Shown here piece after piece: positions 41,216 through 50,204 of a stretch of DNA of 64,000 nucleotides. Location of the stretch: positions 1-64,000 of the IMG/VR virus record IMGVR_UViG_3300031918_000008. One strand, written 5' to 3'. The notes below the pieces were generated by a model. It searched no databases, was not told the origin of the DNA, and saw only the letters and a list, made by a program, of their open reading frames with translations. How positions within the stretch are numbered: position 1 is the stretch's first letter; the number at the start of each line of letters is the position of its first letter. The position numbers were made by a program, and so were the translations under genes. The stretch is from a virus.

Positions 41216-42154
41216 ATGTCAAAGACTATTAACAAAGAAGTGTATACAGAAGCAGTGAAGATTTATCGTAAGGTTTATAAAAATAAGCCTTTGGATGAAT
41301 CTGCTATTAAAAATATTATGGCTCGTATTGAGAGCAAACGTAATAAGAAACCCACAATGGATGAATCTATTGATAAGTTTCTTGAGGGGAAAAAGTTCTC
41401 TGCTCGTCAGTTCTTAAAAGAGTTTGAAGTGGCAGATGATTATGATCCGTCTAGTAATGGAGTGCCTGATTTTGCAGGTCAGAGTTCTAATACTCCTTTT
41501 GAAAATGCTCCCGAAGTTGGGAACGATGACTTTAAGGATGAACAGGCTATTCCTGAAACCAATCCTGATGTTGATACAGATATAAGTTCACAGCTTATTG
41601 CAGAGCGAAAGAATAGAAAAAGTGAAGGATTTTATCGTAGAAATGAAGATGCAGAAACTAATGTAGATTCATTAATTAATGGTAATTATGTTACTCCTAA
41701 TGAGTACGATTTTGTTGATGATTTTACCTATGATGAAGATATTGATAAAGCAATTGATGATCTAAATATTGTTGAAGGTGAGGAAGAAATTAGTTATGAT
41801 ACTCCCCTTACGTATAATGATTCTATTGATGCCCCTATTATCAATGAACCTATTTTTGATAATCCTATAGTTGATCCTATTATTGATGCTCCTTTTGTTG
41901 ATCCGTATGCAGATTTAGATTATGAAGACTACATTATAACTGATGATTATCTTTTTGAGGATGCAGAAAAAGATGAGGATGAGGATGAGGAAGAAGGTAA
42001 GGGTGTAGTTGCTGAAGGTAAAAAGAAAACTGTAAAAGAAGATGATGAAGAAAAGAAAGATGATGAAAAAGATGCAGAAGATAAAGAAAAGAAAGATGCT
42101 AAAGACGACGATGAAAAAAAAGATGATAAGAAAGAAGAAAAGTGTAAAAAATAA
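41216..42154 (+). CDS. Acidic virion/assembly protein with Asp-Pro repeats
   Basis: 312 residues. N-terminal 90 residues are basic and helical (YTEAVKIYRKVYKNKPLDESAIKNIMARIESKR); the centre is acidic with a short repeat of the type I-x-N/D-P-I/F (INEPIFDNPIVDPIIDAPFVDP); the last 70 residues are nearly all D, E and K. Codon use is capsid-like (high CGT, GTT), so it is probably abundant. Could be a prohead core or packaged internal protein. Terminator follows. Confidence 0.5.
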   Translation: MSKTINKEVYTEAVKIYRKVYKNKPLDESAIKNIMARIESKRNKKPTMDESIDKFLEGKKFSARQFLKEFEVADDYDPSSNGVPDFAGQSSNTPFENAPEVGNDDFKDEQAIPETNPDVDTDISSQLIAERKNRKSEGFYRRNEDAETNVDSLINGNYVTPNEYDFVDDFTYDEDIDKAIDDLNIVEGEEEISYDTPLTYNDSIDAPIINEPIFDNPIVDPIIDAPFVDPYADLDYEDYIITDDYLFEDAEKDEDEDEEEGKGVVAEGKKKTVKEDDEEKKDDEKDAEDKEKKDAKDDDEKKDDKKEEKCKK

Positions 42155-42176
42155 TAATTAAAAATTTTTTTTATAT

Positions 42177-42203
42177 AAAGCCAGTAGCAATACTGGCTTT
42201 TTT
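42177..42203 (+). terminator. Rho-independent terminator
   Basis: AAAGCCAGTA, GCAA tetraloop, TACTGGCTTT, T run. Confidence 0.9.
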
Positions 42204-42212
42204 AATTACTAA

Positions 42213-42241
42213 TTGACAAAGATTTATGTTTATGCTATTTT
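42213..42241 (+). promoter_or_regulatory. Sigma-70-type promoter
   Basis: TTGACA, 17-nt spacer, TATTTT; directly after the terminator and about 22 nt before ATG 42263. Confidence 0.55.
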
Positions 42242-42262
42242 ATGATAAATAGGAATATAAAA

Positions 42263-42814
42263 ATGGAAACACAGGAAATAGATGTAATTAAAAGTTATAT
42301 GGAATTCATTGAACAAGCTTATGAAAAACGCCGCAAAAGTGTTAGTATATTAAATGAATTGGATCAAGTTACTCCAGAAAGGATAAACTTTTGTTTAGCC
42401 TCATTTACAGAAGTAAGTGATACCTTACTTTCTGAATATAGTAAGGAATTAGTCAGGTGCGAGGATTTTAAAAAAGAGTTTAATCACTGGAAAGATGAAA
42501 AGTTTTTACTTGCGCGGTCTAAGCTTCGAGCTGATATTGCAAAAAGTCAAGCACTATCTCAAAGGGAAATTGATGCACAGGCATATGTGGACAATAAAGA
42601 AGAGTGGAAAAGGCAGGAAGATAAGCTTTTTTTCATGGAAGCAAAATGTGATTTATATAGACGATTACGAGAGAATTGGACTAATCAAAGTTTTATGCTA
42701 AAAGAAATTTCAGAAAATATGAAAGTAGAAATGCATACACTTAATGCAGATAGAATAGTAAATAAATCTGATGCTAAAGTTATAATACCACTAAGAAGAC
42801 AGTTAAAGAGCTGA
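42263..42814 (+). CDS. Unknown coiled-coil protein
   Basis: 183 residues from ATG 42263 (AGGA 8 nt upstream); the ATG at 42242 abuts the -10 box and lacks an SD. Almost entirely helical and charged, with YMEFIEQAYEKRRKSVSILNEL and an IAKSQALSQREIDAQAYVDNKEEW stretch. Function unknown; unlike its neighbours it has an early-type promoter. Confidence 0.55.
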   Translation: METQEIDVIKSYMEFIEQAYEKRRKSVSILNELDQVTPERINFCLASFTEVSDTLLSEYSKELVRCEDFKKEFNHWKDEKFLLARSKLRADIAKSQALSQREIDAQAYVDNKEEWKRQEDKLFFMEAKCDLYRRLRENWTNQSFMLKEISENMKVEMHTLNADRIVNKSDAKVIIPLRRQLKS

Positions 42815-42834
42815 TAATAGCCTTGCTAGTCTGA

Positions 42835-42842
42835 TAACTATT
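42835..42842 (+). promoter_or_regulatory. Late promoter motif TAACTATT, leaderless arrangement
   Basis: TAACTATT, AGTAT, ATG 42848; same spacing as at 1669, 11070 and 50768. Confidence 0.6.
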
Positions 42843-42847
42843 AGTAT

Positions 42848-43417
42848 ATGGAAAGTTATCAGACTAGAATAAGCAGACATTTAAGACCATTAAAAAAACG
42901 TTTACATGATAATTATATGAATAGAATAGGGCTTGATCTAGAGTTATTTGCTTTATCTATTGAAAATAATAGTCATGATGATGAAGTAAAAATTGATTTA
43001 ACCAATACAAAAAAGATATTAGGATTTATAAAATATCCCGAAGATGAAATTCCTATTTCAAATAGTTATAACAATAACAATAATTCTATGAGTTTTCATA
43101 TGTATGACATATTACCTATAGAGTTTTATTGTAAATGGGAAGATAAAATAAAAATAAGTGATATTATAATTCAAAAAATTATAATGCCTGATGACAGTGT
43201 TAAAGCAATGATACTGCAAGTAGTTGATTTAATAGCTCGTGCAGATACCGATTTTATGTTTGCAAAATATATAGTAGCTCCTTATACTTTTAACTTAAAG
43301 AATACTTCACACATGGAAATAAAAAATGAAATAGAAAAGTACTTAAAAGAGCCAGTAATAGTAAATAGTACTATAGAGCTTACTGCAAATTTAACTCCTG
43401 AACCTGATGAATATTAA
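42848..43417 (+). CDS. Putative virion protein
   Basis: 189 residues; the ATG is the only plausible start and has no SD, being 5 nt after the late motif. Basic N-terminal helix (SRHLRPLKKRLHDNYM), an Asn-rich loop near residue 77, and a beta-rich C-terminal half. Probably a head-tail joining protein given late expression and location; no decisive motif. Confidence 0.5.
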   Translation: MESYQTRISRHLRPLKKRLHDNYMNRIGLDLELFALSIENNSHDDEVKIDLTNTKKILGFIKYPEDEIPISNSYNNNNNSMSFHMYDILPIEFYCKWEDKIKISDIIIQKIIMPDDSVKAMILQVVDLIARADTDFMFAKYIVAPYTFNLKNTSHMEIKNEIEKYLKEPVIVNSTIELTANLTPEPDEY

Positions 43418-43441
43418 TATTACTAATTGATTAAACTCCTT

Positions 43442-43467
43442 AATTCTGTTACTATATTAACAGAATT
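43442..43467 (+). terminator. Hairpin, weak terminator candidate
   Basis: AATTCTGTTA, CTATAT loop, TAACAGAATT: perfect 10-bp stem, but AT-rich and without a T run. Ends 3 nt before the RNR late promoter. Confidence 0.5.
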
Positions 43468-43470
43468 ATC

Positions 43471-43478
43471 TAACTATT
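43471..43478 (+). promoter_or_regulatory. Late promoter motif TAACTATT for the RNR operon
   Basis: TAACTATTATAAT; leader about 29 nt with GGAAAGGA before ATG 43513. Confidence 0.55.
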
Positions 43479-43512
43479 ATAATCCCACTAAATTGGGAAA
43501 GGAAAATTAATT

Positions 43513-43728
43513 ATGGAAATTACAGTGTATAGTACAACAAGTTGTAATGTATGTAAAATGATTAAAAAGAAAATGATAGAAAAAAATATTATTTTTACAG
43601 AGATTAATGATGAATCTAAAACTATAGCTTTAGGACAAAGTTTAGGAATTATGAGTGTTCCCATATTTGAAATTAATGGAATTATCTATAATTCAACAGA
43701 TGGAATTTCAAAATTAGGGTTAAAATGA
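43513..43728 (+). CDS. nrdH: Glutaredoxin/NrdH-like redoxin
   Basis: 71 residues, thioredoxin fold. TTSCNVCKM carries the redox CxxC at residues 10-13; MSVPIFEINGIIY has the cis-Pro (SVP) of glutaredoxins. It likely supplies electrons to the class III reductase encoded downstream or other redox enzymes. The ATGA overlap with nrdG shows one operon. Confidence 0.75.
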   Translation: MEITVYSTTSCNVCKMIKKKMIEKNIIFTEINDESKTIALGQSLGIMSVPIFEINGIIYNSTDGISKLGLK

Positions 43729-44192
43729 ATTATATTCCTGAACAGGTAATATTAGGATTATTAGAAGTACCTAATGAAATTAGTTTGATTATTCCTATTA
43801 CTGGATGTAGTCTGCATTGTAATGGTTGTCATAGTCCTGAAATGCAAAATGAAAAAAATGGTGAAGAGCTTACTGAAGAAAAATTTATATCCTTATTATT
43901 TAATTATAAAAATAAAGCCTCTTGTATATGCTTTTTTAGTGGTGAGTTTAAAATATCTCATTTAATTACTAGAGCAAAGAATGAAGGATTTAAAACCGCT
44001 CTTTATTCAGGATTTACTAATATAAAGGATATTCCTTTTAATATATTACAAAATATAGATTATTTAAAATTAGGTGAATATAATGAATTAAAGGGTGGTC
44101 TTCAAGAAAAGACTACCAATCAAAGAATATACAAAATAGACAATGGCAACTATGAAGATATAACACAATTATTTTGGAGAAATAAATTATGA
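43725..44192 (+). CDS. nrdG: Anaerobic ribonucleotide reductase activating protein
   Basis: 155 residues, the T4/E. coli NrdG size. Radical-SAM cluster motif C-x3-C-x2-C in TGCSLHCNGCHSPE; FSGGE is replaced by FSGEF near residue 69. It cleaves S-adenosylmethionine to create the glycyl radical on NrdD. Overlaps nrdD by ATGA, giving stoichiometric coupled translation. Confidence 0.85.
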   Translation: MNYIPEQVILGLLEVPNEISLIIPITGCSLHCNGCHSPEMQNEKNGEELTEEKFISLLFNYKNKASCICFFSGEFKISHLITRAKNEGFKTALYSGFTNIKDIPFNILQNIDYLKLGEYNELKGGLQEKTTNQRIYKIDNGNYEDITQLFWRNKL

Positions 44193-46417
44193 TTAAATTA
44201 TCACAAAAAGACTTAAAAGAAAAGAATGACTATGCAAAGAATTATATGAGTAACGGTAACGCCGCTTCTAAATCTGAAGTAGATCCTAATGCTAATGTAA
44301 GTACAAAAAGTGTTGCAACATTAGATAATGAAATGTTTAAGGATATTAAAGTTCAAGTTAATAGATATGCTTTAGGAGAAAAGATAGCAGAATTATTTGG
44401 AGAAGAAACAAAAGCAGAGTATTATCGACAATTAGAGTCTCATGAAATTTATAGTCATGATGAATCAGCTACTTATTGTAAACCTTATTGCGTGGCAATA
44501 GATCTTTATCCCTTTATTAATAATGGTAATAAGATGATAGGTGGCTCAAGCAAAGCTCCAACTAATTTACAATCCTTTTGTGGTAGCTATGTTAATTTAA
44601 TATTTTTAATTGCTTCACAATTTGCTGGTGCTGTGGCTGATGTTTCTTTTTTGACTTATTTTGATTATTTTGCTAGAAAAGATTTTGGAGATGATTATTT
44701 AAAAACTCATACTAAGCAGATAGAGCGGTACTTTAAGCAGGTAATATATACCTTAAATGATCCTTCAGTTGGAAGGGGTAATCAAGCTGTATTTTATAAT
44801 ACCTCAATTTTTGATGAAAATTATTTTAAAGGATTATTTTCAAATGTAATTTTTCCTGATTTTACTAATCCAAAATGGGAAACAGTAAAAGAGTTACAAG
44901 TATTTTTTATGCATTGGTTTAATAAAGAGCGAAACAGAGCTTTACTTACTTTTCCAGTTATGACTTTTGCGTACCAGACAGAAGCAGGTGAGTCAAAAGA
45001 TTTAGAGTTTAAGAACTTTATGGCACAGGAAATGTCGGAAGGTAATAGTTTCTTTATTTATCATTCTGATGATATTGACAGTTTAAGTTCTTGCTGTTTT
45101 GATAAGAGTCAAGAAATCATGTTCAGAATTTCTGAAAATTCTGAAACTATTGAAATGAACTTTCAGGATGCCTATGAAAAGTATACTGATTCTATTTATA
45201 TTTATTTTAATAATTATTGGAAAAAGGCTAAAGTAGTAAAAATCGATAGAAATAATAAAAAAATGTTTATGATAACTACTGAAGCTGAAAAAAAGATTAT
45301 AGTTACCGAAGATCATTTAAATCCTACAGAGTTTGGAGATGTAGAAACAAAATTTTTGATGTTAAGTGATAAACTAAAAACAGATTCAGGATATGAAGAA
45401 ATTGTTTTAATAAAAGAGATTAATAATTACAAAGAAGATTACGTGTATTGTCTTGAAATGGAGGACAAAGAGAATCCTTACTTTACACTTCCTAATGGGA
45501 TAATTACTCATAATTGTCGTTTACGCAATGCTATTGAAAAAGATGTATTTGCTTATACTTTAGGTGGTACTGGAATTTCTACAGGTTCAAAAAAAGTATT
45601 TACTTTAAATATAAATCGTATGGTTCAAGATAATCATAATGTAGTAGAAGAAGTTAAAAAATTACATAAATATCTTTTTGCCTATGATGCTATTCTTCGA
45701 GAGATGCAAGCTAAAGGAATGTTACCTGTTTATGATGCTGGTTTTATTTCGTTAGACAAACAATATTTAACTATTGGAATTAATGGAGTAGTAGAAGCGG
45801 CTGAATTTTTGGGATATGAAATATCTAATAATAAAGAGTATAAAGATTGGCTTATTGGATTATTAAGTTCTATTAAAGATGCTAATAAACAAGCATCTGA
45901 TGAGCTTTCTTTCTATTCTAATTATAAAATAGCAATAAATTCTGAATTTGTGCCAGCAGAAAATTTGGGAGCAAAGAATGCTCAATGGGATAAAAAAGCA
46001 GGATATGTTGTACCTAGAGATTGCTATAATTCTTACCTTTATATTGTTGAGGATGATGCACTCGATTTCGTTGATAAGTTTTATCTACATGGAAAAGAAG
46101 TAACTCAATTTCTTGATGGTGGCAGTGCCTATCATATGAATATTAAGGAAATTCCTACAAAAGAAACTTGGTTAAAAATTATTGATATTGGAAATAAGTC
46201 TGGTTGTAATTATTGGACTTATAATTGTTTAACTACCTGTTGTGAAAATCCTGAATGTGGTTATATTGATAAAAATACAACACATAAATGTGCAAAGTGT
46301 GGATCAGAGGATATATCTTGGGCAACAAGAGTTATTGGATATTTAAAAAAAATTAAAAGTTTTAGTGAAGCTAGACAGGCAGAAGCAAGTCTTAGATATT
46401 TACATAAATTAAATTGA
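44189..46417 (+). CDS. nrdD: Anaerobic ribonucleotide reductase NrdD, interrupted by a mini-intein
   Basis: 742 residues as translated. Without the intein (residues 303-442) the two exteins, 302 and 300 residues, join to 602, close to T4 NrdD (605). The joint restores SSC-CRL, the conserved cysteine motif next to the active site. Near the C-terminus are the zinc pairs CCENPEC and CAKC, then RVIGYL with the glycyl-radical Gly. The enzyme makes dNTP precursors from NTPs without oxygen, so the host lives anaerobically. A terminator follows at 46457. Confidence 0.9.
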   Translation: MIKLSQKDLKEKNDYAKNYMSNGNAASKSEVDPNANVSTKSVATLDNEMFKDIKVQVNRYALGEKIAELFGEETKAEYYRQLESHEIYSHDESATYCKPYCVAIDLYPFINNGNKMIGGSSKAPTNLQSFCGSYVNLIFLIASQFAGAVADVSFLTYFDYFARKDFGDDYLKTHTKQIERYFKQVIYTLNDPSVGRGNQAVFYNTSIFDENYFKGLFSNVIFPDFTNPKWETVKELQVFFMHWFNKERNRALLTFPVMTFAYQTEAGESKDLEFKNFMAQEMSEGNSFFIYHSDDIDSLSSCCFDKSQEIMFRISENSETIEMNFQDAYEKYTDSIYIYFNNYWKKAKVVKIDRNNKKMFMITTEAEKKIIVTEDHLNPTEFGDVETKFLMLSDKLKTDSGYEEIVLIKEINNYKEDYVYCLEMEDKENPYFTLPNGIITHNCRLRNAIEKDVFAYTLGGTGISTGSKKVFTLNINRMVQDNHNVVEEVKKLHKYLFAYDAILREMQAKGMLPVYDAGFISLDKQYLTIGINGVVEAAEFLGYEISNNKEYKDWLIGLLSSIKDANKQASDELSFYSNYKIAINSEFVPAENLGAKNAQWDKKAGYVVPRDCYNSYLYIVEDDALDFVDKFYLHGKEVTQFLDGGSAYHMNIKEIPTKETWLKIIDIGNKSGCNYWTYNCLTTCCENPECGYIDKNTTHKCAKCGSEDISWATRVIGYLKKIKSFSEARQAEASLRYLHKLN
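45095..45514 (+). other. Mini-intein inside NrdD (140 residues, no endonuclease domain)
   Basis: Begins with Cys1 (CFDKSQEIMF, block A), contains VTEDH (block B T-x-x-H), and ends with VYCLEMED then PNGIITHN followed by Cys+1 (blocks F and G). All splicing residues are present. At 140 residues it has room only for the splicing domain, so it cannot home by itself. It sits exactly between the two adjacent cysteines of the SSC-CRL motif, so the reductase is inactive until splicing. Confidence 0.9.
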
Positions 46418-46456
46418 TATTCCTGCTGAGAGTATAACTAAAAACATTTTATATTC

Positions 46457-46488
46457 AAGGACTAGCCTTAATTGGTTAGTCCTTTTTT
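46457..46488 (+). terminator. Rho-independent terminator after the RNR operon
   Basis: AAGGACTAGCC, 6-nt loop, GGTTAGTCCTT (one G-T pair), T run. Confidence 0.85.
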
Positions 46489-46494
46489 ATTTTC

Positions 46495-46502
46495 TAACTA
46501 TT
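46495..46502 (+). promoter_or_regulatory. Late promoter motif TAACTATT for the spanin-like pair
   Basis: TAACTATTATAAT; leader about 14 nt with GAGGA before ATG 46522. Confidence 0.55.
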
Positions 46503-46521
46503 ATAATGTGAGGAAATAAAA

Positions 46522-46884
46522 ATGGGTACTAAAATTAAAGAATTTTTAAAGAAATATGGTGCATATATAATAACTGGTTTAGTTGGATTTTTTTCAGCTA
46601 TAATTTATGTATTTTTCTTATCTAAAGAAAAAAATACTAAGCAGGTAATAAATAATACTGTTTCTGTTGAAAAGGCAAAAGATGTTATTAGTAGTGCTGA
46701 AAAAGTTATAGCCGAAGCACCTAAAGTAATTGATGATGCAAAGGCTCAAGTTAAAGAATCAGATGAAATAAGCAAAGTATCTGAACAGAAAATAACTACG
46801 ATAGAAAAAACAGTTGAAACAATAGATAGTAATATTGCTAAAAGAAATGAACAGGAAAAAGACTTGTTCAAGGAAGTGAAATAA
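46522..46884 (+). CDS. Inner-membrane coiled-coil protein, i-spanin candidate
   Basis: 120 residues: a short basic start, one transmembrane span (YIITGLVGFFSAIIYVFFL) near 14-32, then a long periplasm-facing charged helix with heptads. That N-in, one-TM, coiled-coil layout is typical of Rz-type i-spanins. Its stop overlaps the ATG of a signal-peptide protein, as in Rz/Rz1-like pairs. Inference from topology. Confidence 0.5.
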   Translation: MGTKIKEFLKKYGAYIITGLVGFFSAIIYVFFLSKEKNTKQVINNTVSVEKAKDVISSAEKVIAEAPKVIDDAKAQVKESDEISKVSEQKITTIEKTVETIDSNIAKRNEQEKDLFKEVK

Positions 46885-47408
46885 TGAAGAAAATATTTAT
46901 ATTACTATTTATACTTAGTAGTTTTTCTATATTTTCTCAATCAATAGATAATCTTATTATACCTTCAGATTACGCAACTTTAAAAGCAAAGTATATAGAA
47001 CTTGCTACTATGTATATAGATACAAAGAAGGATTTAAATACTACCTTAGCAAGTTTAAAAGATACAAAAGATCAATTAAAAATTGCTATTACAAATAGTG
47101 ATGAGTCTAATAAAACAATAACTACTATTATTGAAAAATATAATGAAAGTATTGGTTCAAATACTGATTTAGTAAAGTCTAGTAATGAACTTATAGAGCA
47201 ATTAGAAAAATCTACAAAAATTATAAAATCAAATACCTATGACTTTTTTAGATTTGGTGTAGGAATGGAATACAGCTATAGTATTGCAGATAATATAAAT
47301 AAGTATTCTATATCTGGAAGTTGTTTAGTTGCTAATAAATTTTTTATATCAACAAAAGTATCTTATCCTATTGAAATTGGAATAGGTGCCGGATTTTATA
47401 TTAATTAA
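46884..47408 (+). CDS. Exported coiled-coil protein with beta-rich end, outer spanin-like candidate
   Basis: 174 residues. Signal peptide KKIFILLFILSSFSIFSQ, no lipobox Cys. Residues 25-120 are helical coiled coil (STLASLKDTKDQLKI and similar). The last 50 alternate beta-strands of outer-membrane type (FFRFGVGMEYSYSIADNINKYSISGSC; KVSYPIEIGIGAGFYIN). It could anchor in the outer membrane by beta-strands rather than a lipid, differing from classical o-spanins. Confidence 0.5.
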   Translation: MKKIFILLFILSSFSIFSQSIDNLIIPSDYATLKAKYIELATMYIDTKKDLNTTLASLKDTKDQLKIAITNSDESNKTITTIIEKYNESIGSNTDLVKSSNELIEQLEKSTKIIKSNTYDFFRFGVGMEYSYSIADNINKYSISGSCLVANKFFISTKVSYPIEIGIGAGFYIN

Positions 47409-47435
47409 AGGAATTATTTATTAAAGGACTTTATA

Positions 47436-48305
47436 TTGAAGTATGCAAAAACAAATCTTTCAGATTCAGAAAGAATATCAAATTCTAATTATTACAAACA
47501 AGATACCAATGTAAGAAACTATCGAAATATTATTTATTACATAGAAATAGAGCTAGAGAAGTATTTAGCAAAGCTTTTAACAAAAAATCAATTAGATAGA
47601 ATTATCTGGTCAAGTTCTGATTTTGCATTGCGTAAGCGTGGAGGTAATGCACAAGAGGATGTAACAAATACTTTGGATCTTCCTTTTGTTAGCTACAAAT
47701 TAACAGATGTAAATACAGATACACAGCGTCAATTATTTAACAACTATATGAATGTTAATGGCGTTTACTTATCAGATGCAGAAGTAATGGTAAAGACTGC
47801 ACCAATGCATTTAGAGTATGAAGTAGTATTTTGGTGTAATCGAGATGAAGAGCTTGTGTATGCTACTCATAATTTTTTATTTGATATGAGTAATGAAACT
47901 TTAATTCATCCAAGTATTCCTTTAGAAACAGGTAAAAGTATAGTACTTCCTGCCTTTATTTCTTTTTCTGGAAGTTATAATGATGTATATAGTCAGTCTG
48001 ATTATATAATTAGCAACAAAATTCGCACATTGTCTATGACTTTCTCTATAGATACTTATATTTTAAAAGAAGTAGGAAATACTTTAAATTCTGAAGGAAT
48101 AGGCTCATTTGGTAGCATTAATATTCCATTAGTTAAAACAGTTATATTTGATTTTTTTAATAGTAAAAATATTAATACAGAAGCAATAAAAAATGGAGAT
48201 ATAAATATATATGATTCAGAAATGGAAATACTTTTGCGAGATTATTTTTCTGATGATGAAGAAATATTTCAAGAATTAAAGCCACCTGTAGTTGCTCCTA
48301 CTTAA
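47436..48305 (+). CDS. Tail completion/terminator candidate upstream of the sheath
   Basis: 289 residues from TTG 47436, supported by AAAGGA at 7-nt spacing; there is no nearby in-frame ATG. Contains a MHLEYEVVFWCNRDEELVYATHNFLFDM beta segment and a NKIRTLSMTFSIDTYIL strand. Located immediately upstream of the sheath gene like T4 gp15 (272 residues), which ends the tail. No diagnostic motif. Confidence 0.5.
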   Translation: MKYAKTNLSDSERISNSNYYKQDTNVRNYRNIIYYIEIELEKYLAKLLTKNQLDRIIWSSSDFALRKRGGNAQEDVTNTLDLPFVSYKLTDVNTDTQRQLFNNYMNVNGVYLSDAEVMVKTAPMHLEYEVVFWCNRDEELVYATHNFLFDMSNETLIHPSIPLETGKSIVLPAFISFSGSYNDVYSQSDYIISNKIRTLSMTFSIDTYILKEVGNTLNSEGIGSFGSINIPLVKTVIFDFFNSKNINTEAIKNGDINIYDSEMEILLRDYFSDDEEIFQELKPPVVAPT

Positions 48306-48324
48306 TAATATCTTATAAAAAAAG

Positions 48325-48332
48325 TAACTATT
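48325..48332 (+). promoter_or_regulatory. Late promoter motif TAACTATT for the sheath/tube operon
   Basis: TAACTATTATAAT; leader about 43 nt with ATAGGA before ATG 48381. Confidence 0.55.
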
Positions 48333-48380
48333 ATAATACGAAGATATAAAATTTTTGATTAAGTTATAGGATGGAAAATA

Positions 48381-50198
48381 ATGGATAATTGGAGAATTCA
48401 AACTTTTTTTGAGGATAAATCAACAGTTGTAAAACCGACTACTTCTGCATTGGGTTTTACTGTTATAAAAGCCCCAAAGGGTACAGACTATATGTATTTT
48501 GATGTAGGACAAGCAGGATCAATTATTGATTGCTGTGGTTATCCTGCTTACAGTAACGGTGTTCAGGATGCAATAGACTATAATAAAAAAGCTCCATTAT
48601 ATGTAAATGCACCTTCTACTAATGGAAAATTTGGTGGTGTATTTGTAACAAAGACAGGTACTATCCCTTTTTATTCAGGTTATAGTAGTTGGGATACTTT
48701 TGATTTAAAGCTTATTCCTCAAAGCATGAATGCAGGTACAGGTGATGCTTCTAAAGTATTGTTTAATGTTACTTTAACTAATTTTGCTAAGTACAATGCA
48801 AGAAGTTTAACAATTTCTATAAACGGAACTCCTGATACTTTAGTATTTGATACTTCTGTTGCAGGAATTGAAACTATTACTGGTAGTCTTTGCACTGCTG
48901 TATTAACTAAATCAACGGGTGCTTTAGCAATTACATTTACTACTGCTCCTGCAATACTTGCTGTAGTGACTGTTGATTATACAATAAATATTAATGATGA
49001 TTGTTATTTTGTTTTAAGAAATTATAGTAAGTGTGTAGATGATATTGCTGTAAAAGTTTTAGGAAAGACTAATGGATTATTTAGTATTGCTGTTTATAAG
49101 AAAGATAAAAATAATGATTTTTCTGAAATAACAAACTCTCCTTTTGAAGTTTCCTTAAATCCTAAAGGAACAAATGCTAACGGTAAAAATATCTATGTAG
49201 AGAATGTTTTCAAAGAAAGTAAATATCTTAAAGCACTTGATACTGAAACTGCATTTAGTACTTTTGCAGATGATACTGCTTTAGTAAATCTTGCTGGTGG
49301 TTCTCGTGGAGATACGGTAACAAATGCGGTAATTGCATCTTCTTATCTAGCTCTTACTGATAAAAATAAATATCCTGTTAAAGTTTTCTTTGATGGAAAT
49401 GCAGACGCTACAATTGCTACGGCTTTTGAAACGCTACGCAATGGTATATTTAATCGTTCTCGTTTTATACTGACTACTCCTGATAGTACAGAAACTGAAT
49501 TGATTTCAGGTGCGGCAACTTCGCGTTATAATTTAAGTAATCGTGGTATTTATGTTTATTGTTTAACTTGGGGAACACATGTAGATAGTTATTATGGCAA
49601 TGATTTTAATTGTTCAAATGTTGGTTTAATTGCAGGTCGTCATGCAGATAGTATAAATAAAAAACATGGTGGTATTGGCCCTATGTGGTACGATGAAAAT
49701 GAAGTTGGTGGACAACTAGGCTCTGCAATTACTAGCTTAAATCAAAGTGTTACTGAAATTAATTCTAAAGCATTAGATACACTAAGACTTAATCCTGTTA
49801 AATGGGATATATCTGCTGGAGCGATGATAGTATCAGACAGAACAACCTTAATTACTGATGGTGACTACAGTTATATTGGCCCTTCTGGTTTAGCTGACTA
49901 TATAGCTTTTAATATAGAAAAATTAGTATTACCTAACCAGCTTGGAAAGCTGAATGATATGTTCCATCGTAATAGTGTTAAGGCAAACGCAGAAACAATA
50001 TTAAAAACTGTTTCTGATTTACTGTATGACTATTATGTAAAGTGTGATGAGGAAAATAATAATAGTGAAATACTTAATGCTAAAAAGTTTGTATTAACTG
50101 TAGGTGTTCAGTATACTCCACAATCTGAAATGATAGATTTTATATTTATCAATAGTTCAATTGGTGTTGATATAAAAGAAGTAGTTAACAAAGGATAA
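48381..50198 (+). CDS. Tail sheath protein, gp18-like
   Basis: 605 residues (T4 gp18: 659). Typical sheath traits: VKVFFDGNADATIATAFETLRNG and GSAITSLNQSVTEIN near the C-terminal core, and a closing VGVQYTPQSEMIDFIFINSSIGVDI strand pair that makes the inter-subunit handshake. Residues about 128-205 are a beta insertion (VLFNVTLTNFAKYN to VTVDYTINI) similar in style to the one in the capsid protein. Followed 6 nt later by the tail tube gene, as in T4 18-19. Confidence 0.8.
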   Translation: MDNWRIQTFFEDKSTVVKPTTSALGFTVIKAPKGTDYMYFDVGQAGSIIDCCGYPAYSNGVQDAIDYNKKAPLYVNAPSTNGKFGGVFVTKTGTIPFYSGYSSWDTFDLKLIPQSMNAGTGDASKVLFNVTLTNFAKYNARSLTISINGTPDTLVFDTSVAGIETITGSLCTAVLTKSTGALAITFTTAPAILAVVTVDYTININDDCYFVLRNYSKCVDDIAVKVLGKTNGLFSIAVYKKDKNNDFSEITNSPFEVSLNPKGTNANGKNIYVENVFKESKYLKALDTETAFSTFADDTALVNLAGGSRGDTVTNAVIASSYLALTDKNKYPVKVFFDGNADATIATAFETLRNGIFNRSRFILTTPDSTETELISGAATSRYNLSNRGIYVYCLTWGTHVDSYYGNDFNCSNVGLIAGRHADSINKKHGGIGPMWYDENEVGGQLGSAITSLNQSVTEINSKALDTLRLNPVKWDISAGAMIVSDRTTLITDGDYSYIGPSGLADYIAFNIEKLVLPNQLGKLNDMFHRNSVKANAETILKTVSDLLYDYYVKCDEENNNSEILNAKKFVLTVGVQYTPQSEMIDFIFINSSIGVDIKEVVNKG

Positions 50199-50204
50199 TA
50201 GAGT

